DNA of 64,000 nt from Phytophthora colocasiae (taxonomy: Eukaryota > Oomycota > Peronosporomycetes > Peronosporales > Peronosporaceae). The notes beneath the pieces were generated by a model, which saw only the letters and a program-made list of their open reading frames with translations, had not been told where the DNA came from and made no database searches. The stretch is from positions 1,116,001-1,180,000 of the forward strand of contig JAGKQI010000045.1 of assembly GCA_018806915.1 (NCBI GenBank), read 5' to 3'. The position numbers were made by a program, and so were the translations under genes. How positions within the stretch are numbered: the first letter of the stretch is position 1; each line of letters begins with the position of its first letter. Positions 43,201-58,200 of the stretch are shown here, piece after piece.

Positions 43201-46200
43201 TCGAATGGTGACATACCCCCCTCCCAGTTGACCTGCCCCGAAATGCTATAAGTAGCTCCCATGTTAGACGCGCCATCTGTGACCACTCCACATACCGAAC
43301 CCTTCCCAGTGACCTCTTCAACTTACCGTATGACCTTGCGAAATGTTGCTGCCATATAATTCCCCGTGTGTTGTCGGTCTCACAACGTTCAGATTCGCGC
43401 GGGAGGAGGCCGCACAGTCGCCATTAATGCTGCTGGCCTGTGTGGTTTGTCGCGAAAAAATACACGGCAGAGGATGAAGTTCTCCACGTTGCAGGTTTGG
43501 GTGGGAAAACCTCGAATGGTGACATACCCCTCCCAGTTGACCTGCCCCGAAATGCTATAAGTAGCTCCCATGTTAGACGCGCCATCTGTGACCACTCCAC
43601 ATACCGAACCCTTCCCAGTGACCTCTTCAACTTACCGTATGACCTTGCGAAATGATGCTTCCATATAATTCCCCGTGTGTTGTCGGTCTCCACAACGTTC
43701 AGATTCGCGCGGGGAGGAGGCCGCACAGTCGCCATTAATGCTGCTGGCCTGTATGGTTTGTCGCGAAAAAATACACGGCAGAGGATGAAGTTCTCCACGT
43801 TGCAGGTTTGGGTGGGAAAACCTCGAATGGTGACATACCCTCCCAGTTGACCTGCCCCGAAATGCTATAAGTAGCTCCCATGTTAGACGCGCCATCTGTG
43901 ACCACTCCACATACCGAACCCTTCCCAGTGACCTCTTCAACTTACCGTATGACCTTGCGAAATGTTGCTGCCATATAATTCCCGTGTGTTGTCGGTCTCC
44001 ACAACGTTCAGATTCGCGCGGGGAGGAGGCCGCACAGTCGCCATTAATGCTGCTGGCCTGTATGGTTTGTCGCGAAAAATACACGGCAGAGGATGAAGTT
44101 CTCCACGTTGCAGGTTTGGGTGGGAAAACCTCGAATGGTGACATACCCCCCTCCCAGTTGACCTGCCCCGAAATGCTATAAGTAGCTCCCATGTTAGACG
44201 CGCCATCTGTGACCACTCCACATACCGAACCCTTCCCAGTGACCTCTTCAACTTACCGTATGACCTTGCGAAATGTTGCTGCCATATAATTCCCCGTGTG
44301 TTGTCGGTCTCCACAACGTTCAGATTCGCGCGGGGAGGAGGCCGCACAGTCGCCATTAATGCTGCTGGCCTGTATGGTTTGTCGCGAAAAAATACACGGC
44401 AGAGGATGAAGTTCTCCACGTTGCAGGTTTGGGTGGGAAAAACTCGAATGGTGACATACCCACCACCCACAAGACCAGCCCAGAAATGCTATAAGTAGCT
44501 CCCATGTTAGACGCGCCATCTGTGACCACTCCACATACCGAACCCTTCCCAGTGACCTCTTCAACTTACCGTATGACCTTGCGAAATGTTGCTGCCATAT
44601 AATTCCCCGTGTGTTGTCGGTCTCCACAACGTTCAGATTCGCGCGGGGGAGGAGGCCGCACAGTCGCCATTAATGCTGCTGGCCTGTATGGTTTGTCGCG
44701 AAAAAAATACACGGCAGAGGATGAAGTTCTCCACGTTGCAGGTTTGGGTGGGAAAACCTCGAATGGTGACATACCCCCCTCCCAGTTGACCTGCCCCGAA
44801 ATGCTATAAGTAGCTCCCATGTTAGACGCGCCATCTGTGACCACTCCACATACCGAACCCTTCCCAGTGACCTCTTCAACTTACCGTATGACCTTGCGAA
44901 ATGTTGCTGCCATATAATTCCCCGTGTGTTGTCGGTCTCCACAACGTTCAGATTCGCGCGGGGGAGGAGGCCGCACAGTCGCCATTAATGCTGCTGGCCT
45001 GTATGGTTTGTCGCGAAAAAATACACGGCAGAGGATGAAGTTCTCCACGTTGCAGGTTTGGGTGGGAAAACCTCGAATGGTGACATACCCCCCTCCCAGT
45101 TGACCTGCCCCGAAATGCTATAAGTAGCTCCCATGTTAGACGCGCCATCTGTGACCACTCCACATACCGAACCCTTCCCAGTGACCTCTTCAACTTACCG
45201 TATGACCTTGCGAAATGTTGCTGCCATATAATTCCCCGTGTGTTGTCGGTCTCCACAACGTTCAGATTCGCGCGGGGAGGAGGCCGCACAGTCGCCATTA
45301 ATGCTGCTGGCCTGTATGGTTTGTCGCGAAAAAATACACGGCAGAGGATGAAGTTCTCCACGTTGCAGGTTTGGGTGGAAAACCTCGAATGGTGACATAC
45401 CCCTCCCAGTTGACCTGCCCCGAAATGCTATAAGTAGCTCCCATGTTAGACGCGCCATCTGTGACCACTCCACATACCGAACCCTTCCCAGTGACCTCTT
45501 CAACTTACCGTATGACCTTGCGAAATGTTGCTGCCATATAATTCCCCGTGTGTTGTCGGTCTCCACAACGTTCAGATTCGCGCGGGGGAGGAGGCCGCAC
45601 AGTCGCCATTAATGCTGCTGGCCTGTATGGTTTGTCGCGAAAAAATACACGGCAGAGGATGAAGTTCTCCACGTTGCAGGTTTGGGTGGGAAAACCTCGA
45701 ATGGTGACATACCCTCCCAGTTGACCTGCCCCGAAATGCTATAAGTAGCTCCCATGTTAGACGCGCCATCTGTGACCACTCCACATACCGAACCCTTCCC
45801 AGTGACCTCTTCAACTTACCGTATGACCTTGCGAAATGTTGCTGCCATATAATTCCCCGTGTGTTGTCGGTCTCCACAACGTTCAGATTCGCGCGGGGGA
45901 GGAGGCCGCACAGTCGCCATTAATGCTGCTGGCCTGTATGGTTTGTCGCGAAAAAATACACGGCAGAGGATGAAGTTCTCCACGTTGCAGGTTTGGGTGG
46001 AAAACCTCGAATGGTGACATACCCCCCTCCCAGTTGACCTGCCCCGAAATGCTATAAGTAGCTCCCATGTTAGACGCGCCATCTGTGACCACTCCACATA
46101 CCGAACCCTTCCCAGTGACCTCTTCAACTTACCGTATGACCTTGCGAAATGTTGCTGCCATATAATTCCCCGTGTGTTGTCGGTCTCCACAACGTTCAGA

Positions 46201-49200
46201 TTCGGGGAGGAGGCCGCACAGTCGCCATTAATGCTGCTGGCCTGTATGGTTTGTCGCGAAAAAATACACGGCAGAGGATGAAGTTCTCCACGTTGCAGGT
46301 TTGGGTGGGAAACCTCGAATGGTGACATACCCCCCTCCCAGTTGACCTGCCCCGAAATGCTATAAGTAGCTCCCATGTTAGACGCGCCATCTGTGACCAC
46401 TCCACATACCGAACCCTTCCCAGTGACCTCTTCAACTTACCGTATGACCTTGCGAAATGTTGCTGCCATATAATTCCCCGTGTGTTGTCGGTCTCCACAA
46501 CGTTCAGATTCGCGCGGGGAGGAGGCCGCACAGTCGCCATTAATGCTGCTGGCCTGTATGGTTTGTCGCGAAAAATACACGGCAGAGGATGAAGTTCTCC
46601 ACGTTGCAGGTTTGGGTGGGAAAACCTCGAATGGTGACATACCCCCTCCCAGTTGACTCTGCCCCGAAATGCTATAAGTAGCTCCCATGTTAGACGCGCC
46701 ATCTGTGACCACTCCACATACCGAACCCTTCCCAGTGACCTCTTCAACTTACCGTATGACCTTGCGAAATGTTGCTGCCATATAATTCCCCGTGTGTTGT
46801 CGGTCTCCACAACGTTCAGATTCGCGCGGGGAGGAGGCCGCACAGTCGCCATTAATGCTGCTGGCCTGTATGGTTTGTCGCGAAAAAATACACGGCAGAG
46901 GATGAAGTTCTCCACGTTGCAGGTTTGGGTGGGAAAACCTCGAATGGTGACATACCCCCCTCCCAGTTGACCTGCCCCGAAATGCTATAAGTAGCTCCCA
47001 TGTTAGACGCGCCATCTGTGACCACTCCACATACCGAACCCTTCCCAGTGACCTCTTCAACTTACCGTATGACCTTGCGAAATGTTGCTGCCATATAATT
47101 CCCCGTGTGTTGTCGGTCTCCACAACGTTCAGATTCGCGCGGGGAGGAGGCCGCACAGTCGCCATTAATGCTGCTGGCCTGTATGGTTTGTCGCGAAAAA
47201 ATACACGGCAGAGGATGAAGTTCTCCACGTTGCAGGTTTGGGTGGGAAACCTCGAATGGTGACATACCCCTCCCAGTTGACCTGCCCCGAAATGCTATAA
47301 GTAGCTCCCATGTTAGACGCGCCATCTGTGACCACTCCACATACCGAACCCTTCCCAGTGACCTCTTCAACTTACCGTATGACCTTGCGAAATGTTGCTG
47401 CCATATAATTCCCCGTGTGTTGTCGGTCTCCACAACGTTCAGATTCGCGCGGGGAGGAGGCCGCACAGTCGCCATTAATGCTGCTGGCCTGTATGGTTTG
47501 TCGCGAAAAAATACACGGCAGAGGATGAAGTTCTCCACGTTGCAGGTTTGGGTGGGAAAACCTCGAATGGTGACATACCCCTCCCAGTTGACCTGCCCCG
47601 AAATGCTATAAGTAGCTCCCATGTTAGACGCGCCATCTGTGACCACTCCACATACCGAACCCTTCCCAGTGACCTCTTCAACTTACCGTATGACCTTGCG
47701 AAATGTTGCTGCCATATAATTCCCCGTGTGTTGTCGGTCTCCACAACGTTCAGATTCGCGCGGGGAGGAGGCCGCACAGTCGCCATTAATGCTGCTGGCC
47801 TGTATGGTTTGTCGCGAAAAAATACACGGCAGAGGATGAAGTTCTCCACGTTGCAGGTTTGGGTGGGAAAACCTCGAATGGTGACATACCCTCCCAGTTG
47901 ACCTGCCCCGAAATGCTATAAGTAGCTCCCATGTTAGACGCGCCATCTGTGACCACTCCACATACCGAACCCTTCCCAGTGACCTCTTCAACTTACCGTA
48001 TGACCTTGCGAAATGTTGCTGCCATATAATTCCCGTGTGTTGTCGGTCTCACAACGTTCAGATTCGCGCGGGGAGGAGGCCGCACAGTCGCCATTAATGC
48101 TGCTGGCCTGTATGGTTTGTCGCGAAAAAAATACACGGCAGAGGATGAAGTTCTCCACGTTGCAGGTTTGGGTGGAAAACCTCGAATGGTGACATACCCC
48201 TCCCAGTTGACCTGCCCCGAAATGCTATAAGTAGCTCCCATGTTAGACGCGCCATCTGTGACCACTCCACATACCGAACCCTTCCCAGTGACCTCTTCAA
48301 CTTACCGTATGACCTTGCGAAATGTTGCTGCCATATAATTCCCCGTGTGTTGTCGGTCTCCACAACGTTCAGATTCGCGCGGGGGAGGAGGCCGCACAGT
48401 CGCCATTAATGCTGCTGGCCTGTATGGTTTGTCGCGAAAAATACACGGCAGAGGATGAAGTTCTCCACGTTGCAGGTTTGGGTGGAAACCTCGAATGGTG
48501 ACATACCCCCTCCCAGTTGACCTGCCCTGAAATGCTATAAGTAGCTCCCATGTTAGACGCGCCATCTGTGACCACTCCACATACCGAACCCTTCCCAGTG
48601 ACCTCTTCAACTTACCGTATGACCTTGCGAAATGTTGCTGCCATATAATTCCCCGTGTGTTGTCGGTCTCACAACGTTCAGATTCGCGCGGGGAGGAGGC
48701 CGCACAGTCGCCATTAATGCTGCTGGCCTGTATGGTTTGTCGCGAAAAAATACACGGCAGAGGATGAAGTTCTCCACGTTGCAGGTTTGGGTGGGAAAAC
48801 CTCGAATGGTGACATACCCTCCCAGTTGACCTGCCCCGAAATGCTATAAGTAGCTCCCATGTTAGACGCGCCATCTGTGACCACTCCACATACCGAACCC
48901 TTCCCAGTGACCTCTTCAACTTACCGTATGACCTTGCGAAATGTTGCTGCCATATAATTCCCCGTGTGTTGTCGGTCTCCACAACGTTCAGATTCGCGCG
49001 GGGAGGAGGCCGCACAGTCGCCATTAATGCTGCTGGCCTGTATGGTTTGTCGCGAAAAATACACGGCAGAGGATGAAGTTCTCCACGTTGCAGGTTTGGG
49101 TGGGAAACCTCGAATGGTGACATACCCCCTCCCAGTTGACCTGCCCGAAATGCTATAAGTAGCTCCCATGTTAGACGCGCCATCTGTGACCACTCCACAT

Positions 49201-52200
49201 ACCGAACCCTTCCAGTGACCTCTTCAACTTACCGTATGACCTTGCGAAATGTTGCTGCCATATAATTCCCCGTGTGTTGTCGGTCTCCACAACGTTCAGA
49301 TTCGCGCGGGGAGGAGGCCGCACAGTCGCCATTAATGCTGCTGGCCTGTATGGTTTGTCGCGAAAAAATACACGGCAGAGGATGAAGTTCTCCACGTTGC
49401 AGGTTTGGGTGGGAAAACCTCGAATGGTGACATACCCCTCCCAGTTGACCTGCCCCGAAATGCTATAAGTAGCTCCCATGTTAGACGCGCCATCTGTGAC
49501 CACTCCACATACCGAACCCCTTCCCAGTGACCTCTTCAACTTACCGTATGACCTTGCGAAATGTTGCTGCCATATAATTCCCCGTGTGTTGTCGGTCTCC
49601 ACAACGTTCAGATTCGCGCGGGGAGGAGGCCACAGTCGCCATTAATGCTGCTGGCCTGTATGGTTTGTCGCGAAAAAATACACGGCAGAGGATGAAGTTC
49701 TCCACGTTGCAGGTTTGGGTGGGAAAACCTCGAATGGTGACATACCCTCCCAGTTGACCTGCCCCTGAAATGCTATAAGTAGCTCCCATGTTAGACGCGC
49801 CATCTGTGACCACTCCACATACCGAACCTTCCCAGTGACCTCTTCAACTTACCGTATGACCTTGCGAAATGTTGCTGCCATATAATTCCCGTGTGTTGTC
49901 GGTCTCACAACGTTCAGATTCGCGCGGGGAGGAGGCCGCACAGTCGCCATTAATGCTGCTGGCCTGTATGGTTTGTCGCGAAAAAATACACGGCAGAGGA
50001 TGAAGTTCTCCACGTTGCAGGTTTGGGTGGAAAACCTCGAATGGTGACATACCCCCCTCCCAGTTGACCTGCCCCGAAATGCTATAAGTAGCTCCCATGT
50101 TAGACGCGCCATCTGTGACCACTCCACATACCGAACCCTTCCCAGTGACCTCTTCAACTTACCGTATGACCTTGCGAAATGTTGCTGCCATATAATTCCC
50201 GTGTGTTGTCGGTCTCCACAACGTTCAGATTCGCGCGGGAGGAGGCCGCACAGTCGCCATTAATGCTGCTGGCCTGTATGGTTTGTCGCGAAAAAATACA
50301 CGGCAGAGGATGAAGTTCTCCACGTTGCAGGTTTGGGTGGGAAAACCTCGAATGGTGACATACCCTCCCAGTTGACCTGCCCTGAAATGCTATAAGTAGC
50401 TCCCATGTTAGACGCGCCATCTGTGACCACTCCACATACCGAACCCTTCCCAGTGACCTCTTCAACTTACCGTATGACCTTGCGAAATGTTGCTGCCATA
50501 TAATTCCCCGTGTGTTGTCGGTCTCCACAACGTTCAGATTCGCGCGCGGGGGAGGAGGCCGCACAGTCGCCATTAATGCTGCTGGCCTGTATGGTTTGTC
50601 GCGAAAAAATACACGGCAGAGGATGAAGTTCTCCACGTTGCAGGTTTGGGTGGGAAAACCTCGAATGGTGACATACCCCCTCCCAGTTGACCTGCCCTGA
50701 AATGCTATAAGTAGCTCCCATGTTAGACGCGCCATCTGTGACCACTCCACATACCGAACCCTTCCCAGTGACCTCTTCAACTTACCGTATGACCTTGCGA
50801 AATGTTGCTGCCATATAATTCCCCGTGTGTTGTCGGTCTCCACAACGTTCAGATTCGCGCGGGGAGGAGGCCGCACAGTCGCCATTAATGCTGCTGGCCT
50901 GTATGGTTTGTCGCGAAAAAATACACGGCAGAGGATGAAGTTCTCCACGTTGCAGGTTTGGGTGGAAAACCTCGAATGGTGACATACCCTCCCAGTTGAC
51001 CTTCCGCTAAATGCTATAAGTAGCTCCCATGTTAGACGCGCCATCTGTGACCACTCCACATACCGAACCCTTCCCAGTGACCTCTTCAACTTACCGTATG
51101 ACCTTGCGAAATGTTGCTGCCATATAATTCCCCGTGTGTTGTCGGTCTCCACAACGTTCAGATTCGCGCGGGGAGGAGGCCGCACAGTCGCCATTAATGC
51201 TGCTGGCCTGTATGGTTTGTCGCGAAAAAATACACGGCAGAGGATGAAGTTCTCCACGTTGCAGGTTTGGGTGGGAAAACCTCGAATGGTGACATACCCC
51301 CCTCCCAGTTGACCTGCCCCGAAATGCTATAAGTAGCTCCCATGTTAGACGCGCCATCTGTGACCACTCCACATACCGAACCCTTCCCAGTGACCTCTTC
51401 AACTTACCGTATGACCTTGCGAAATGTTGCTGCCATATAATTCCCCGTGTGTTGTCGGTCTCCACAACGTTCAGATGCGCGCGGGGAGGAGGCCGCACAG
51501 TCGCCATTAATGCTGCTGGCCTGTATGGTTTGTCGCGAAAAAAATACACGGCAGAGGATGAAGTTCTCCACGTTGCAGGTTTGGGTGGGAAAACCTCGAA
51601 TGGTGACATACCCCCCTCCCAGTTGACCTGCCCGAAATGCTATAAGTAGCTCCCATGTTAGACGCGCCATCTGTGACCACTCCACATACCGAACCCTTCC
51701 CAGTGACCTCTTCAACTTACCGTATGACCTTGCGAAATGTTGCTGCCATATAATTCCCCGTGTGTTGTCGGTCTCCACAACGTTCAGATTCGCGCGGGAG
51801 GAGGCCGCACAGTCGCCATTAATGCTGCTGGCCTGTATGGTTTGTCGCGAAAAATACACGGCAGAGGATGAAGTTCTCCACGTTGCAGGTTTGGGTGGAA
51901 ACCTCGAATGGTGACATACCCCCTCCCAGTTGACCTGCCCCGAAATGCTATAAGTAGCTCCCATGTTAGACGCGCCATCTGTGACCACTCCACATACCGA
52001 ACCCTTCCCAGTGACCTCTTCAACTTACCGTATGACCTTGCGAAATGTTGCTGCCATATAATTCCCCGTGTGTTGTCGGTCTCCACAACGTTCAGATTCG
52101 CGCGGGGAGGAGGCCGCACAGTCGCCATTAATGCTGCTGGCCTGTATGGTTTGTCGCGAAAAAATACACGGCAGAGGATGAAGTTCTCCACGTTGCAGGT

Positions 52201-55200
52201 TTGGGTGGGAAAACCTCGAATGGTGACATACCCCTCCCAGTTGACCTGCCCCGAAATGCTATAAGTAGCTCCCATGTTAGACGCGCCATCTGTGACCACT
52301 CCACATACCGAACCCTTCCCAGTGACCTCTTCAACTTACCGTATGACCTTGCGAAATGTTGCTGCCATATAATTCCCCGTGTGTTGTCGGTCTCCACAAC
52401 GTTCAGATTCGCGCGGGGAGGAGGCCGCACAGTCGCCATTAATGCTGCTGGCCTGTATGGTTTGTCGCGAAAAAATACACGGCAGAGGATGAAGTTCTCC
52501 ACGTTGCAGGTTTGGGTGGGAAAACCTCGAATGGTGACATACCCCCCTCCCAGTTGACCTGCCCCGAAATGCTATAAGTAGCTCCCATGTTAGACGCGCC
52601 ATCTGTGACCACTCCACATACCGAACCCTTCCCAGTGACCTCTTCAACTTACCGTATGACCTTGCGAAATGTTGCTGCCATATAATTCCCCGTGTGTTGT
52701 CGGTCTCCACAACGTTCAGATTCGCGCGGGGAGGAGGCCGCACAGTCGCCATTAATGCTGCTGGCCTGTATGGTTTGTCGCGAAAAATACACGGCAGAGG
52801 ATGAAGTTCTCCACGTTGCAGGTTTGGGTGGGAAAACCTCGAATGGTGACATACCCCTCCCAGTTGACCTGCCCCGAAATGCTATAAGTAGCTCCCATGT
52901 TAGACGCGCCATCTGTGACCACTCCACATACCGAACCCTTCCCAGTGACCTCTTCAACTTACCGTATGACCTTGCGAAATGTTGCTGCCATATAATTCCC
53001 CGTGTGTTGTCGGTCTCCACAACGTTCAGATTCGCGCGGGGAGGAGGCCGCACAGTCGCCATTAATGCTGCTGGCCTGTATGGTTTGTCGCGAAAAAATA
53101 CACGGCAGAGGATGAAGTTCTCCACGTTGCAGGTTTGGGTGGGAAAACCTCGAATGGTGACATACCCCCCTCCCAGTTGACCTGCCCCGAAATGCTATAA
53201 GTAGCTCCCATGTTAGACGCGCCATCTGTGACCACTCCACATACCGAACCCTTCCCAGTGACCTCTTCAACTTACCGTATGACCTTGCGAAATGTTGCTG
53301 CCATATAATTCCCCGTGTGTTGTCGGTCTCCACAACGTTCAGATTCGCGCGGGGAGGAGGCCGCACAGTCGCCATTAATGCTGCTGGCCTGTATGGTTTG
53401 TCGCGAAAAAATACACGGCAGAGGATGAAGTTCTCCACGTTGCAGGTTTGGGTGGGAAACCTCGAATGGTGACATACCCCCCTCCCAGTTGACCTGCCCC
53501 GAAATGCTATAAGTAGCTCCCATGTTAGACGCGCCATCTGTGACCACTCCACATACCGAACCCTTCCCAGTGACCTCTTCAACTTACCGTATGACCTTGC
53601 GAAATGTTGCTGCCATATAATTCCCCGTGTGTTGTCGGTCTCCACAACGTTCAGATTCGCGCGGGGAGGAGGCCGCACAGTCGCCATTAATGCTGCTGGC
53701 CTGTATGGTTTGTCGCGAAAAAATACACGGCAGAGGATGAAGTTCTCCACGTTGCAGGTTTGGGTGGGAAAACCTCGAATGGTGACATACCCCCCTCCCA
53801 GTTGACCTGCCCCGAAATGCTATAAGTAGCTCCCATGTTAGACGCGCCATCTGTGACCACTCCACATACCGAACCCTTCCCAGTGACCTCTTCAACTTAC
53901 CGTATGACCTTGCGAAATGTTGCTGCCATATAATTCCCCGTGTGTTGTCGGTCTCCACAACGTTCAGATTCGCGCGGGGAGGAGGCCGCACAGTCGCCAT
54001 TAATGCTGCTGGCCTGTATGGTTTGTCGCGAAAAAATACACGGCAGAGGATGAAGTTCTCCACGTTGCAGGTTTGGGTGGGAAAACCTCGAATGGTGACA
54101 TACCCCCCTCCCAGTTGACCTGCCCCGAAATGCTATAAGTAGCTCCCATGTTAGACGCGCCATCTGTGACCACTCCACATACCGAACCCTTCCCAGTGAC
54201 CTCTTCAACTTACCGTATGACCTTGCGAAATGTTGCTGCCATATAATTCCCCGTGTGTTGACGGTATCAGCAACGTTAAGATTCGCGCGGGGGAGGAGGC
54301 CGCACAGTCGCCATTAATGCTGCTGGCCTGTATGGTTTGTCGCGGAAAAAATACACGGCAGAGGATGAAGTTCTCCACGTTGCAGGTTTGGGTGGGAAAA
54401 CCTCGAATGGTGACATACCCCCCTCCCAGTTGACCTGCCCCGAAATGCTATAAGTAGCTCCCATGTTAGACGCGCCATCTGTGACCACTCCACATACCGA
54501 ACCCTTCCCAGTGACCTCTTCAACTTACCGTATGACCTTGCGAAATGTTGCTGCCATATAATTCCCCGTGTGTTGTCGGTCTCCACAACGTTCAGATTCG
54601 CGCGGGGAGGAGGCCGCACAGTCGCCATTAATGCTGCTGGCCTGTATGGTTTGTCGCGAAAAAATACACGGCAGAGGATGAAGTTCTCCACGTTGCAGGT
54701 TTGGGTGGGAAAACCTCGAATGGTGACATACCCCTCCCAGTTGACCTGCCCCGAAATGCTATAAGTAGCTCCCATGTTAGACGCGCCATCTGTGACCACT
54801 CCACATACCGAACCCTTCCCAGTGACCTCTTCAACTTACCGTATGACCTTGCGAAATGTTGCTGCCATATAATTCCCCGTGTGTTGTCGGTCTCCACAAC
54901 GTTCAGATTCGCGCGGGGAGGAGGCCGCACAGTCGCCATTAATGCTGCTGGCCTGTATGGTTTGTCGCGAAAAAATACACGGCAGAGGATGAAGTTCTCC
55001 ACGTTGCAGGTTTGGGTGGGAAAACCTCGAATGGTGACATACCCTCCCAGTTGACCTGCCCCGAAATGCTATAAGTAGCTCCCATGTTAGACGCGCCATC
55101 TGTGACCACTCCACATACCGAACCCTTCCCAGTGACCTCTTCAACTTACCGTATGACCTTGCGAAATGTTGCTGCCATATAATTCCCCGTGTGTTGTCGG

Positions 55201-58200
55201 TCTCCACAACGTTCAGATTCGCGCGGGGAGGAGGCCGCACAGTCGCCATTAATGCTGCTGGCCTGTATGGTTTGTCGCGAAAAAATACACGGCAGAGGAT
55301 GAAGTTCTCCACGTTGCAGGTTTGGGTGGGAAAACCTCGAATGGTGACATACCCCCCTCCCAGTTGACCTGCCCCGAAATGCTATAAGTAGCTCCCATGT
55401 TAGACGCGCCATCTGTGACCACTCCACATACCGAACCCTTCCCAGTGACCTCTTCAACTTACCGTATGACCTTGCGAAATGTTGCTGCCATATAATTCCC
55501 CGTGTGTTGTCGGTCTCCACAACGTTCAGATTCGCGCGGGGAGGAGGCCGCACAGTCGCCATTAATGCTGCTGGCCTGTATGGTTTGTCGCGAAAAAATA
55601 CACGGCAGAGGATGAAGTTCTCCACGTTGCAGGTTTGGGTGGGAAAACCTCGAATGGTGACATACCCCCCTCCCAGTTGACCTGCCCCGAAATGCTATAA
55701 GTAGCTCCCATGTTAGACGCGCCATCTGTGACCACTCCACATACCGAACCCTTCCCAGTGACCTCTTCAACTTACCGTATGACCTTGCGAAATGTTGCTG
55801 CCATATAATTCCCCGTGTGTTGTCGGTCTCCACAACGTTCAGATTCGCGCGGGGAGGAGGCCGCACAGTCGCCATTAATGCTGCTGGCCTGTATGGTTTG
55901 TCGCGAAAAAATACACGGCAGAGGATGAAGTTCTCCACGTTGCAGGTTTGGGTGGGAAAACCTCGAATGGTGACATACCCCTCCCAGTTGACCTGCCCCG
56001 AAATGCTATAAGTAGCTCCCCATGTTAGACGCGCCATCTGTGACCACTCCACATACCGAACCCTTCCCAGTGACCTCTTCAACTTACCGTATGACCTTGC
56101 GAAATGTTGCTGCCATATAATTCCCCGTGTGTTGTCGGTCTCCACAACGTTCAGATTCGCGCGGGGGAGGAGGCCGCACAGTCGCCATTAATGCTGCTGG
56201 CCTGTATGGTTTGTCGCGAAAAAATACACGGCAGAGGATGAAGTTCTCCACGTTGCAGGTTTGGGTGGGAAAACCTCGAATGGTGACATACCCCCCTCCC
56301 AGTTGACCTGCCCCGAAATGCTATAAGTAGCTCCCATGTTAGACGCGCCATCTGTGACCACTCCACATACCGAACCCTTCCCAGTGACCTCTTCAACTTA
56401 CCGTATGACCTTGCGAAATGTTGCTGCCATATAATTCCCCGTGTGTTGTCGGTCTCCACAACGTTCAGATTCGCGCGGGGGAGGAGGCCGCACAGTCGCC
56501 ATTAATGCTGCTGGCCTGTATGGTTTGTCGCGAAAAAAATACACGGCAGAGGATGAAGTTCTCCACGTTGCAGGTTTGGGTGGGAAAACCTCGAATGGTG
56601 ACATACCCCCCTCCCAGTTGACCTGCCCCGAAATGCTATAAGTAGCTCCCATGTTAGACGCGCCATCTGTGACCACTCCACATACCGAACCCTTCCCAGT
56701 GACCTCTTCAACTTACCGTATGACCTTGCGAAATGTTGCTGCCATATAATTCCCCGTGTGTTGTCGGTCTCCACAACGTTCAGATTCGCGCGGGGAGGAG
56801 GCCGCACAGTCGCCATTAATGCTGCTGGCCTGTATGGTTTGTCGCGAAAAAATACACGGCAGAGGATGAAGTTCTCCACGTTGCAGGTTTGGGTGGGAAA
56901 ACCTCGAATGGTGACATACCCCCCTCCCAGTTGACCTGCCCCGAAATGCTATAAGTAGCTCCCATGTTAGACGCGCCATCTGTGACCACTCCACATACCG
57001 AACCCTTCCCAGTGACCTCTTCAACTTACCGTATGACCTTGCGAAATGTTGCTGCCATATAATTCCCCGTGTGTTGTCGGTCTCCACAACGTTCAGATTC
57101 GGGGAGGAGGCCGCACAGTCGCCATTAATGCTGCTGGCCTGTATGGTTTGTCGCGAAAAAAATACACGGCAGAGGATGAAGTTCTCCACGTTGCAGGTTT
57201 GGGTGGGAAAACCTCGAATGGTGACATACCCCCCTCCCAGTTGACCTGCCCCGAAATGCTATAAGTAGCTCCCATGTTAGACGCGCCATCTGTGACCACT
57301 CCACATACCGAACCCTTCCCAGTGACCTCTTCAACTTACCGTATGACCTTGCGAAATGTTGCTGCCATATAATTCCCCGTGTGTTGTCGGTCTCCACAAC
57401 GTTCAGATTCGCGCGGGGAGGAGGCCGCACAGTCGCCATTAATGCTGCTGGCCTGTATGGTTTGTCGGTAAAAAATACACGGCAGAGGATGAAGTTCTCC
57501 ACGTTGCAGGTTTGGGTGGGAAAACCTCGAATGGTGACATACCCCCCTCCCAGTTGACCTGCCCCGAAATGCTATAAGTAGCTCCCATGTTAGACGCGCC
57601 ATCTGTGACCACTCCACATACCGAACCCTTCCCAGTGACCTCTTCAACTTACCGTATGACCTTGCGAAATGTTGCTGCCATATAATTCCCCGTGTGTTGT
57701 CGGTCTCCACAACGTTCAGATTCGCGCGGGGGAGGAGGCCGCACAGTCGCCATTAATGCTGCTGGCCTGTATGGTTTGTCGCGAAAAAATACACGGCAGA
57801 GGATGAAGTTCTCCACGTTGCAGGTTTGGGTGGGAAAACCTCGAATGGTGACATACCCCTCCCAGTTGACCTGCCCCGAAATGCTATAAGTAGCTCCCAT
57901 GTTAGACGCGCCATCTGTGACCACTCCACATACCGAACCCTTCCCAGTGACCTCTTCAACTTACCGTATGACCTTGCGAAATGTTGCTGCCATATAATTC
58001 CCCGTGTGTTGTCGGTCTCCACAACGTTCAGATTCGCGCGGGGAGGAGGCCGCACAGTCGCCATTAATGCTGCTGGCCTGTATGGTTTGTCGCGAAAAAA
58101 TACACGGCAGAGGATGAAGTTCTCCACGTTGCAGGTTTGGGTGGGAAAACCTCGAATGGTGACATACCCCCCTCCCAGTTGACCTGCCCCGAAATGCTAT